From Brugia malayi (taxonomy: Eukaryota > Nematoda > Chromadorea > Rhabditida > Onchocercidae), in the NCBI RefSeq assembly GCF_000002995.4, contig NW_025062476.1:434001-498000 (forward strand): DNA of 64,000 bases, written 5' to 3'. Position 1 is the first letter of the stretch. Each line of letters starts with the position of its first letter. The notes below the pieces were generated by a model. It did not search any database. It saw nothing but the letters and a program-made list of their open reading frames with translations, and was not told the origin of the DNA. Made by a program: the position numbers and the translations under genes. Shown here in pieces: positions 25,429-37,221 of this stretch.

Positions 25429-28400
25429 TTAGCAATGTAACATCCATGAATCATTACCCCATCCTACTTCATTGTCATTGGACTTCACAATTTTACCATC
25501 AATTTCATTCAAAATCAATGAATCTAATTCAGCATCCATTGGATCCTGCGTTTCCGTCTTCGACAAATCATTGATGAAATCAGTGTGAGAATTCTTTCTT
25601 TTACCATTCAAATGTTGCTGCTTTTTTTGTTCTATCAATCGATTTCTGAAGTTTTCCAAATCTTTATTCCGAACTTCTAAGGTTCTGATTTTTTCTAGCA
25701 GTTTACGTACTTCTTCCATTTGCGCTTCGCATTTGATATCGGCAAGAACCTTTTGCTCACGCAACTCACCGTTTTGTTTTATAAGCAAATTATAACGGTT
25801 TATTGTTGAGTTATTTGACATACTTTCGAGTTCGGATCTCAACTGATGTAAAGCTTGACGAAAACGACAGTTTTCTCGATAAAGACTGTTTAGATGGTGG
25901 GCAATCTTCTCACGCAATTCGCTATAATCTTCATCGGTAACGCATGCCAAAGCTTTATTTATTTCAGTTAGCAATTCTTCAATATCCTTTTTACTGACAT
26001 AATCTTTCGTCATTGATGAAGATGGTTCTACGCATAGAGCTTGACACCTTGCTGGCCTATATGGATACAAAATCGATGGGACCTCCAAACTACTGTGAAC
26101 TTGACGATTACTAGTGATGGATGACATAGATAAGTTTGCTGGTGTAGCTTTTACGCTTAATCGGTTTTTTAGAATGCTTGCTTGTTTCTTGTTGAAATTC
26201 TTATACTTCTGAACTTTAACATACGTCTGTTCCACTTTTGGTCCTGAAACAATCAGGAGTTGTGAGAAACGTACATTGCATATCTGATATACATATATGC
26301 AATATTAAAAAAAATCTGATTAAGCGTTTTCAAATTCAACAGCTAATAGACAAAATTCATCCTACTCAAAAAAATTTCTCCAATTTCAACTGAATATTCT
26401 ACTGAAAAACTAATACATGCAATTACCAGCAAGGCATAGTGGTACGAATATAGAATTACTTTTCCATGAAACATTATGCATAAATTTTTAATAGTTTTCG
26501 CTCAAAATTGAAACTATACCAAGTTCTTACTAAAGAAAACTTCACATTTAAATTTCCTGCACAACTCTGCAAACTAATATTTTAATTTTATTCCTAAAAA
26601 TGCCTTAAGACTTTTTCAATTAACGAAAGGACGAGAACAAACAAATTAAAAAAAAACCACTGTAATTATGAATTCAGCAAAGGCAAATTCTCTTGACAAT
26701 TTTCAAATTGAAACTACAAAAAATATAGATAATACCATAAATTTTTCGATCCTCTCAGAAATCCCACATGTCAAAATTCCGAGTCGACTCGAGATAAATT
26801 AATTTAAAATTCGGTTTTTGTTTATTTTAAGAAGCATTGAAACCAAATCAAAATGAATGAAGGTAACTGTGTAATAATAAACAAGTAAAAAAGGGTAACT
26901 CTATGATAACAAATAAAAGACTAACTTGCTTTAGTGGATTTTTTCTGAGTTTGAATGACGGAGCAAACATCTGGAAAGCTAAGACGTTTGCTCGGAATAC
27001 GTTGTCGCTCAGAATGACGCGGTTTAATTGTCATGTTGGATTTGTTACACGCTATTTTTGGACTGTGTGCAACAACTTTTTCTTCTTCCGGCATCAACAA
27101 TGTGTTCGTCTTTCTATCTAAATAACCATAAAACTGTCCACTTATTAAGAGTGTTAATTTTTAGAACAAGAAAATCTGTACTATGAGTCAAAAGTTTTCT
27201 ACAGTATCTTTTATAAAACACTTAATCTCTTACATACTGGAGCTTTTTCAATTTTTTAAACGAAGAAAAAGTTCCCAAACAGATTTCTTAAACAAAGCTT
27301 CAAAAAGTGCCTTTTGAAAAATATGACGATCTATATGGGTAATGTAGAGATAATCAACAGATTAAAATAAACTTTATAATGAAAAAATATCCATATAAAA
27401 ATGTTGAAAAAACTATAATCCCTACCGTCATTTCTTTTCATGCTATCTTTTCCTTTTCTATTGCCGGACGCCTGTTCCAAAAAACCAGGCAGCAAATAGC
27501 TGAAACGTGAATTTGGGATACGAATGCGAGAAGAATGTCGAGTTTTTAAAGATGTATTGTCCAAAGTTTTACGTGAAGCATGTACTTTTTCATTTTTTGA
27601 ATCTTGGGAAGCACCAAGTTTCCTCGACTGATTTGAAGGACATGCTGCTGTTTCTTCCAATGTTTCTAAAAAAAAAATGGAGAAAATCCTTATACATGCA
27701 AGCAAACTGAACAACATAAGACTTAGTCAAGCAAAGATGAACAGGTCTGTAACTTCAAAATAGCATTTTTTTTTTCTTTTTGACGACAGTCTAATGAATA
27801 ATATTTACTGCAAAATCAGAAATGTGCGCTCAGATATTGGGAGAAGCGCTTACCATTACAATTAGCAACAAAGAATACTGGAGAGATCGATTGTACATTT
27901 CGTTTTATAATATAACAACAAAGTTCAGATATTCGATAATCACCAACCATTTGAAACGTTTTTCGGAAGGTGCTCAGATTCAATCATTTCCTCAAATGGT
28001 GTTGCATATCGTTTTTTTTGAATGTGTCGATGAGGCCTAGCATCTGATAGTTGAGTAACAATATTTTCTGACTTGACAATTTGCTTACTTGAAGTTCTTG
28101 CTGTCTTCTGTGAGACATTTTCTGAAAATACCAATACATTAAACATTCCCTGTTCTACTTTGATTTATTAATTAAAATGATGGAGTCACAATCCGACTTC
28201 GTAATAAACTCACATCTGATAAATTTTTTTTAAAAAAAGACAAAAAACAAGATAAATTTTTCAAAACAGAGCTTAGTATCCGATCACTTACTTATCCTTT
28301 CCATGTCTATTACAGCAGGAAGTGATTTTTCAGATGATGAATGATCTTTAAGCATATCTAGCAGAATCTTTGGTGGTGTACTCAAACGAGTATTTATAAT

Positions 28401-28463
28401 GCGAGTTCGATGCGACTGACGCACTGGTTGTTTCGCACTCTTTTCCGGTAATTTTTTCACCAT
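25429..28463 (-). CDS. Unrecognised nuclear-type protein with exon-encoded Arg/Ser/Pro repeats and a C-terminal coiled coil
   Basis: Five exons: 28463-28292, 28121-27948, 27665-27426, 27117-26926 and 26243-25429, with every intron in phase 1, giving 530 residues. The first four exons each carry one copy of a basic motif: SHRTRIINTRLSTPP, HRHIQKKRYATPF, RHSSRIRIPNSRFSYLLP and RHSERQRIPSKRLSFP. The approximate consensus is R-H-S-x-R-x-R-I-P-x-x-R-x-S-x-P. Most of the rest of exons 1-4 is Lys/Ser/Thr-rich and looks disordered. Exon 5 has a Tyr/Arg-rich linker, then a coiled coil from about residue 350 to 480 and an acidic tail. The start is the ATG eight bases after a pyrimidine-rich CTCAG acceptor, suiting trans-splicing, but an upstream exon cannot be excluded. 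There is no signal peptide or membrane span. A chromatin or kinetochore role is suggested by motif style only. Confidence 0.8.
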
Positions 28464-30236
28464 CTCTACAACTGAGAAAGAAATACAGCATTTCTAAATA
28501 GCAAAGTAGTAATCAAAGCAGCGGTTCAAATTTCAATTCATTTTTCTGTGATATAAGCTTTTCTTTTCAGTTTTTCAGCAAACATTTCAACAGACATTTT
28601 TCAGTTGTTATAAAAATAAGGTAAGGAAAGGGAGGCTAACAAAAATGAATTCCGAAGAAAAAAGGGATATAAGCGAATTTATCCCGCAGTCAAAAGAAAA
28701 ATGTTGAAAATTACTGTAAAAAATGTCTCCCTATTAAATGAATCCCCAAAATTATTCGGCAAAATTTATAGTTTAGTGATCTGCTTCGCTCATCTCAAAA
28801 GAGTATGACCTTCTTGAAGCTTCCTAAGTCACAACGAAGACAAGCAAACGGAAAGGTGCGAAGCGAATACGCAAACAATACCTATTAATGCTCTTCGGAT
28901 CAGCATCATACACTATTAAGGTATGATATAAACCCTTCCCTTATTCTTGAAAATACTATTTCTTCTCTTTTTACATTTTGTAATCAAAATTAAAGCATTA
29001 CTATCAAATCTAAATGTCTTTTTTTTGATTTTGAATTATCAAACGTTCTTTTTTGACATGTTTCTTCTAAAACAAGTGATTTAGGATAAATAAGTCACGG
29101 TGAAAGGGTTAAATATTGCTTGAAAAAAAAAAGCTACTGCCATGCAGCTATAATAAGTTTTAAATACCACTGATCATTGATCTTCGAATATGTGTCCTCG
29201 AAAACCCCAGTATTATTCCACTAAATACCACCTTTTGCCATCAGAGATTGCCAGATGAACTTAGCCATTTCAATTTTGATAAATTCTATCAGATAATCCT
29301 CTTCAACATAATTTTTGTCAAAATGTTTGTCTTCAGAAAGAACTGTCAGCATCTTCCTATGAAAGATAATACCTATGTGATCATAAAACGCACTTGTGTA
29401 TTGTTTTACTATCGTCCTGATCCCCACACCAATTCTCTTTTACAACTAACTCAGTATACACAATAATCCTAGACTTATCAAGAAACGCATTTTACGTGTC
29501 TTAACTTTATAATACGTTGCAATAGAGATGTGCTCTGAGGCCTTTAACATTAAGAATGAGAACTCAATCAAAAATTTCTAACTAGCTCTCAATGCATATG
29601 TCGACTTACAAGTTAGAATCACTTGCCCACCTTCTTCCATACAACTCCACCTATTACTTGCGATTAAGATGCTTATTACACGGCCCACTAATGAAATTGT
29701 TCCCCAATTTGAAACAGACACTTATGTAAGTGACAAATCATTCTAGGGAACAGCAGAAACTATTACCAAAATGTGAAACTAACTGCGACATTCAATTGAC
29801 AGCTCGCATTTTTTGTAACCACATTTGCTCTACCCTTCTTTATAATAACTTTTACTCCTACTTCACCTACCATTTCACTCCAGTGAGGTATTTTTCCAAA
29901 CTGAGCATTCCATGAAACAAAAATATTTCAAAAATACAACAAGAAGTGTACCATATCTGAAGCGCAAGTAGGATTCTCGTCCCATCCGAACGGGAAGGTG
30001 CATGGCCGTTTTACTTCTTATTTGAGATAAAGCATAATCGCCACAAGTTATGTGCATTCCAAGTATGAAGTTACTCTCAAAGGAACTCCTCTATGAGAAA
30101 AAGCAAAAATTGCACAGAATATAAATACATCTTTCAGATGCTTTTTCTTTTTCTTATAGGTGAAGAAAACAGTAACGATTAATAAAATTGATAAAATAAT
30201 CAACGAAAACAACAATCAAAATAAACAAAGTTGAAT
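28464..30236. other. Intergenic region between two minus-strand genes
   Basis: About 1.8 kb without a convincing exon. ORFs of 60-72 codons on both strands lack motifs and matched splice sites. It holds the promoter or trans-splice region of the Arg-motif gene and the 3' UTR of nst-1. The spacing is large for a classical two-gene operon. Confidence 0.5.
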
Positions 30237-33200
30237 TTACTTTTCATTCATCATACCAAAATCATAATCTTCTTGCTTGTCGGTAAGTGATGTTGATGTC
30301 ATTGTATTAATTATTTCTTCAGTACGCTTATCTAAAAAAAGACGGTTTTCAATTTTTTTAGTAATATTTGATGTCAGGCATTAAAAAGTAAGAAGCCAAT
30401 TACTCCTAACAATCTCTCGCCGGAATTCCCCCCGCTACTACTTTCAAGAACTTACGAAGTTTCTTCTTTTTCTTCTTGTGTTTTTTTACTGCTATCTTAA
30501 TCGCACGATTTATTTGGGAGTTCCCATCAATATTGAAGGAATCCAAGAGACTATTTTCATTCATCACTACGTCGTCTCGTATGTTTTTCTAAAACAACAA
30601 AACAATGATGTCTTCAGCGGATTAAATTCGGAAGTACGTAATGAACAAAAGGAAAATTTTGCAGCGATAAAAAATTAGGCAGTTACATTCTGTTAGCTCT
30701 ACTTTAACACTAACTTTGAACAAAGATTTTTCAACTAAGAGTTTATGAAAAAAGAAAAAGACTTCGCAACTACTGAAATCAGTAATAAAACAAGAAATGG
30801 GGCAAACTACCTTCTCTTCACAGCAGATAAGAGTATCCCCCGGTATGTTTTCAACTTCCATTCGTGCTCCATCATTATTTCCTTCTTCTTTTTCTGTTGT
30901 TGCTGCCAGATTATATTTTACCACTACTTTCATGGCGCTTGTGGTTGGTAGCCCTCAATTTAGGAAATTATATGCAAAACACGTTTTCACAACATTGAAA
31001 TAATTTATGTGGCGATTCTTAACATTTCCATTGGATAAATCAGTCTGATAAAAAAATATAATTGGAAGCCTACCTTCCACTAACGTTTTCTGCTCATCAT
31101 TTAATGTTTCCAAATCAAATTCCTTTGACATTTCACTTAACAGCTCTGAAGAACACAAACTGGGACTCTGATCCACTATACTCTCTGGCGGTTCTGTAAA
31201 GTACCGTAGTTTTCCACAATTCCAGTCCATCAGTACCTGAAGGCATAAAAACATACATTTTAAAGTCTTTCTCACGTGAATAAACTACTGTTTTATTATT
31301 GAGAGAATTAAAGAGAGAGAAAACTATTTCATTACTCGAGAGAATTAATACCAATCTTGATTCCAGCCTTGAAACTAACCTTTCGAGCTGCAGCATTCAA
31401 ATCAGGACAACCACCTTTCTTCAGCCTACCCCCTTTTCGAGCAATGTAGGCCAGGAATTCATCACAAGTTTTGAATTCTGGTATTTCATAGTGAAGAATC
31501 AGCTGAAAACAAGTCATGTTTCAAAATAGGCAAAAAGAGGAAAAACTCTATTCTACTTATTAATATATTTCCTTTACTACTAAATCATGAGAAAAAGAGG
31601 TCCTCGCCTACATAAAATACACTGCAAAACTAACACTATCTCGAGAACAGCGTCTCAAAATGGCTTGTATTGGAGCAACGGGGTCAGTTAGGCTTTCCAC
31701 TCGTACTGCATTTTTCAGAGCAATTTCACTGCTATCCAAACGTCCTTTTGGCTCTAATATTACACCAGGAGAATCTAACAATCGGATGTGCTTATCCAAA
31801 TTTACTTCTTGCACTTGTCTGGAAGAAGTGGCAATAAAAAATACATATATATATATATATATATATGTGATAGTAGTTACAAGTACATATCAAAAATATA
31901 TGACAGTACATTACTCGACATTCAATATAAAATGGAAAAAAAAAAATCAGATTTTCTTTCTTTCAACACAAAGTAGTAAGATTCTGAGTACCTCGTAATT
32001 CCTGGAATAGCACCAACATCACAAACTCGTTTCCTTTTCAAGCTGTTGATAAAACTACTTTTGCCAACATTAGGATAACCTAAACGAACCAAATTAATTG
32101 TGGTTTAGATGAGAAACTACTTAAACATTCTCAAAGATTTGGAATTTTTAATTTCGTCAGTTGCTACCAATCACTTTAGGGAACACTATTCAGAATTCGC
32201 CAATGAAACAACGGCAACCAGAATGATTTAAATTATGTTAAAGCATTTATCTTTTCACAGTTGTTTCTCTGCTGAGTGCCTATCCATCACTAAATGCAAG
32301 AAAAAGTATTAAAAGTATTTTTCATATGCAAGAAAAAGTATTGAAAAGCCTCTGCAATGTTCGGCAACAAAGATACAATTACGCTACGTTCCCGAGTCTA
32401 TTCCAACAATTTGACATTTTGCTAAAAACGAGAAGGTATGAACACAACTAAATTGTCTGTAAGATGCTTTCAATACTACTTATCAAAGTTAAAATATAAA
32501 AAATACTTTCATAAATCAAAATATATCATTTATTATCAAAAGATAGCCAATCATACTAAAAATACTCACCTACTACACCCACCCGAATCGATGTCTTAAT
32601 GTCCTTGTTTCTGCAATAATTTAACAAAAGCTTCATCACAAGATCTGCCCCAACACATTTTGAAGTTTTAGAATGCAAATTTGATGAATTGAAACGTCCC
32701 TGAAAACGATCTCGATTCAGAATTTTTCTATCAATTAAATATTAATTTGGAAGTCTTTATTTCTTTATTTCCTCCTAGATTAAATTCGACGAGTTTTTAA
32801 GCAGCAAGTTACCAAATTACGATTCTGTTCTTGAGTTGAAGCTTTGAAAGCTATAGTTGGCAATTGCTGGCGCAAATACGCAAGCCACTTTTTTACATTT
32901 CCTTTCGGTACAAGGTCAATCTTGTTTAGAAGCAAAACAAGTCGTTTTCCTGCGTTCAAAACACTTTCTTCGACATTTCTGCTTCTACTCCCTAACGGAT
33001 CTCGCGCATCGAGCACCTACAAATATATGCAGATTATCAAAGATCATAATTTTTGCAATTAGTTTCTAATGCTATTTAAAGTAGGTTATTTCGTCAGGGG
33101 GTCTACCTTCGAGTGATAACTCTTCATGTAACTGTTTGGTACTACAGCAACTATTGCCATTTTTGAAAAATTCACAGTACCAACTACTGAACCATTTCAC

Positions 33201-34328
33201 TGCAAAAGAACTCGCGCTTTGGAATATTCTGATGCATCTTGTTTCTTATTTCTTCAACCAAGAGCATCCAGATATTTATGGTGTATTGTATCACATGACA
33301 TAGTCAGTACACTGCAACAGACCTCAATAATAATATCTGCCGATTCAACAGTTTTCCGAACTTCACTAGCATACTGTTTCTGTATTTTCTCACGTATTTC
33401 TTCCAAATTTCTCACATTTTGGTTCTCAGAACGTTCTGATATTTCTTCTTCCTTGAAAATACAAATTTCATTACGGAAGAAATAGATCATAAAGTTCACA
33501 ACACTAGCAAAAACAAATATTATCATCTGAATACAAATAAACACAAGTCGTGATAATTCGTATGATAGAATATATTTAAAAATAGGTGTGAAGTGACCTG
33601 CTCTGTAGCCTTCAAAGCCAATGTGTGTAAATTATCCGAAATACATTTGCGTTTTGTCCCAACCCTTGCAACATCGGGTTGCTTTTGCTTCTTAGCTTTT
33701 TTTCTTTCACATTTCTCATTCTCAATGCGTTCTCGTTCTTTTTCTGCTTGTATCAATATTTCTTCCTTGAATGGACACTTGTTTGGTACATTTATTGGCT
33801 TGTTTTTAGCCTTCCACACCTTCGCTTCTAAACATATTCACAATATTTAATGATAACAATTTCTTGACTTTTGAAAATCAGAAATAATAGCTTAAAAAAA
33901 TTGAGCGGAATGACTGATTCATATAATTTCATCAAAAATGCAATGGTCTAGCATGGACGAAGGTGAATAAGAAACTGCAATAAGCTTTAAGAGAGCAAGT
34001 GATCCACATTCTTACATCTCTCTCTCTCTCTCTCTCTCTCTCCCTCTAATAAGAGAGCAAAACAAATTGATCTCCCAATTTAAAAAAAAAAAAAATCAGA
34101 AATAAACAAAAACATTAAACATTACTATCTTTTTTCGCTTCTTTCTTAAGCTTCCTGTTGTGTTCCCTGACTTTCTTCGCTATTTTATAACGTTTCGCAC
34201 ATGTTTGTCGTTTGCTTGGTTTTTCTGCAAATTTCAAAAAGAAAAACGTATATAAACAAGTGTCAAGCATCTAAAAATGAATTAATCGCAAGAAATTGAG
34301 AATACTTACTTAAGCAATACTTAGCCAT
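30237..34328 (-). CDS. nst-1: Nucleostemin / GNL3-family nucleolar GTPase
   Basis: Thirteen phase-consistent exons encode 548 residues (human GNL3 is about 549). The basic N-terminus ([20 protein letters not shown]) is the GNL3/Grn1 nucleolar-localisation and RNA-binding region, followed by a charged helical segment ([19 protein letters not shown]). The GTPase is circularly permuted, with G4 first (NKID, about residue 190), then G1 (GYPNVGKSS, about 270) and G3 (DSPGV, about 315). The C-terminal part keeps the family [20 protein letters not shown] signature and ends in a Lys-rich patch and an acidic tail. It acts in ribosome biogenesis and growth control in the nucleolus. Exons, 5' to 3': 34328-34310, 34224-34126, 33827-33598, 33451-33323, 33016-32813, 32699-32570, 32079-31992, 31818-31635, 31502-31380, 31236-31074, 30953-30811, 30495-30456, 30331-30237. 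Confidence 0.95.
31844..31866. repeat. AT dinucleotide repeat in an nst-1 intron
   Basis: About eleven AT units in the intron between nst-1 exons 7 and 8. Confidence 0.85.
32294..32342. repeat. Short direct repeat in an nst-1 intron
   Basis: A 17-nt word (ATGCAAGAAAAAGTATT) at 32294-32310 is repeated exactly at 32326-32342. Confidence 0.8.
34017..34043. repeat. CT dinucleotide repeat in an nst-1 intron
   Basis: A CT tract in the intron between nst-1 exons 2 and 3. On the transcribed strand it is a purine-rich GA tract. Confidence 0.85.
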
Positions 34329-37221
34329 AACACGCAAAGTTACACAGCTCGAAATATACCACCAGGAAAACAAAAAATCTAAAAAAATAACAGATATATG
34401 AACAATATGAACTAAGAGTAATCAATGAATCAAATAACCCGAATTTATAGTTCAAGAAATCACTCGCCACTTCCTACAAACAACTAACTACATCACAACT
34501 CTGATCTATCGCAGCCCTATTATGCAACAACTTTGTTTCTTCTTATCACTGATACTACGCCATTTTGACTAATTATTTCTAATTTGTTCTCCTCATTCTG
34601 TCGAAGAAAGCTCACCGTAAGCTAACTTTCTCGATTTGCTAAGTTGAAGCAATTATTGAGGCTTAAAATTTGCAATTTCTATTCATGTATCTTGTATTTG
34701 AGCAAACTAAACAAACAGGTTTAGATATGCTTTTGACTAGAAGTATGGACAGGGTTAAGCCTATCCCACTATATTTGTGTGATCATTTTAATTACAGAAT
34801 ACAATCTTCTTCTCTTCATCATGTATCCATTTTATTATTTATTGTTCATCTCCTCTTTATTCATTCTTTCTTACTCTCAAATCAAATGTTATCCTTTTGT
34901 GGAATGGCAAATGAACTAAATATCTTTTATCATTTAAAATTGATTTCAATTATGAAATATCTTTTTGGAACGCTTTTTGGGCAAAATGTTTTCAACACAT
35001 TGCCATATATCTTTTTTGTGAATTCTTTGGCTACTTTTGAACTTGAATTTAAAAGAAAAATCGGCCACTGCAAGTGAAAAGTGATTATAAACCAAATCAA
35101 GCATCATTAGATGCTATTAAATGATTAATTAAAACAATATATTAAAAGACTAATAAATAATAATATGCTTGAAAATTACTCAATAAAGTGCTTTTGCTTA
35201 AAAGAAATTTCACATTTCGAAGCAATTCTATTTTAATAAAATTTAAAGAGCTCTTTTATAAATTCTGTTCAAGTGTACATTATAATTACAATTACTGAGT
35301 TATTTCCTTTTTTTTATCTAATGAATTAATTAGTTTGAGAATCGTTGCGAGAAATATAATTGAAGAATGCGTCAATTTAAAATAACACTCGGATATTTAT
35401 TGCTGCAATCACTTCCATAAAAATGTTAGTTATCGAAATTGATTAAAATGAAACAAAATTTCAATTTAATTCAATTCTTAACTTTTTTACTTGTAATATA
35501 TTTCTATTCAATGCATATATGATTGATTAATTATCTTTTTAACGAATGTTTACATTTTCAAGAATGTTTATCTGAGGATATTAGTCTGAATAGAATTAAA
35601 AACACAAATGGTCCATTTGGAGTTCTATACAAAATACTTAATTGAAATTTTTGAAATACTTACTTAATACCTAAAAATGTTACTCATCAATTCAGTTCAA
35701 TCACTTATTGTTATCGTTTTTAATATTCATTTTTTTTTTTTTTTTTTAATTGAGCTGTAAATGAATGCTGTGATATTCTCTCAAATAATTAAAACAAACT
35801 AATTGAATTTGAGTGAAATAACCTGATCAGTAAATAGTAAAATAAACTGATTAATGCAATGTGAATTTCATATTTTATTTATATTGTAGCATACTAAAAG
35901 AGATAGGAGAATTTGTGGTATAATAAATGTGTTCTATATCTTTCTACCTTTTACTTTTAAACTTGGTAATAGCAATCAATACATGAGTTGATTTATATAT
36001 GAGTTATGATATTTCAAAAAAGGGAAACATTTTGAAAAATAGAAAAAAAAAAAGGTTTACAGATCAAAACTTGTTTCATCAGCCTTCGATAGTATCTCTT
36101 CTTGCTTGTTCATTTGCTGAAGCTGTTGTCTGCAATTATTGATTAATGAAATATTTTAAAACTTTGTTGAAACCTACTGGCAGTTCTTTCATCTGTCTGA
36201 GTGCATTCATCGGATACATTCTACCTTTCATTTTTATCAATTAGCATTAGAGTACTTTTTACTGATCTTAGATTTTTACTCTCATTAATTAGTAGTCTCG
36301 TTAATTAGTAGTGTAAAGTTTAATACTTTTTTTTTCGATGTGAACAGTGTAAACACTACAGCAAAGTGTAAAAGGATGAAAAACTGCGGAAAAGTGTAAC
36401 AAGAAAATTTAATTGAGCTATATGCGACTTTACGATGTGTGTGTGTGTGTTGAGAATCAGAAAAGTTGTAAAATTTGTAATGCAGGTTTCGTTTCTTTTT
36501 TTTTTTCATTCTCGAATAAAGAAGAGGTAAGACGACAGTTCTTGATTTGCAACTTATCGACACTGAAGTACATCTGACATACATTTTTGATCAATGATAT
36601 TAGTTGAGAGTTGTTATTAGAAAAGTTTTATTTCGATTAAAGTTCAACCTTACAAACATGAGAAAGTTCACATGGCTAAAAATGAAAAACAAAAAGTGAA
36701 AAGAAATATGCAATTATGTCATACGTAGTATTTGTTTCATTAACCATTCCAGTTGAACAATGACTGTTAATTTTAGTATTATAAATTTAAAAAAAAAAAA
36801 AAAAAAAAAAATGGTAAAATTAAAACGATCTTTAAATATCCTAGGATAGGTTAAATAAATGAATGATACTGGGAAGTATTCTTAGTAAATGATGGATAAA
36901 AAGTTGGTTATAAGGGGAAAAATCAAAAGATATATTCTATTTGAACAGACTTTCTTCCTGTTCTTCAATTTATGACTAATTTATTTTCGATCTTTTCATT
37001 TCCTCTCAACAAATTCTTTTCAATTTTTTTTTTTTTTGATATCCAAGTAATACATTGATTGTGATACTAATTTAAATAAGTTTTTAGGCTTTAACAGTAT
37101 TTACTCGTTTTTTTTTTTTTATTCTTTGTGTTTTGATTATATTTGACAAGTAATAAGGTCATAGAAATATTGTTGACTAATTGATAGCTTGAAGAAAATT
37201 TTCCAAATTTTTCCAGAATAA
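34329..37221. other. Divergent intergenic region nst-1 / NPC2
   Basis: The nst-1 promoter should lie near 34330-34650. Beyond it is AT-rich DNA with a GT repeat at 36436-36450 and long A/T runs. A 135-codon + strand ORF at 34670-35077 and a possible tiny minus-strand gene at 36057-36236 are discussed in the findings. Neither is firmly supported. Confidence 0.45.
37214..37216 (+). promoter_or_regulatory. Probable trans-splice acceptor for the NPC2 gene
   Basis: AATTTTTCCAG ends five bases before the first ATG at 37222, with no coding exon upstream, as expected for spliced-leader addition. Confidence 0.5.

Noticed and set aside
31133..31529. Plus-strand ORFs opposite nst-1 and other overlapping frames
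   Set aside because: They are antisense shadows of nst-1 exons 9 and 10, which carry the conserved family signature on the minus strand.
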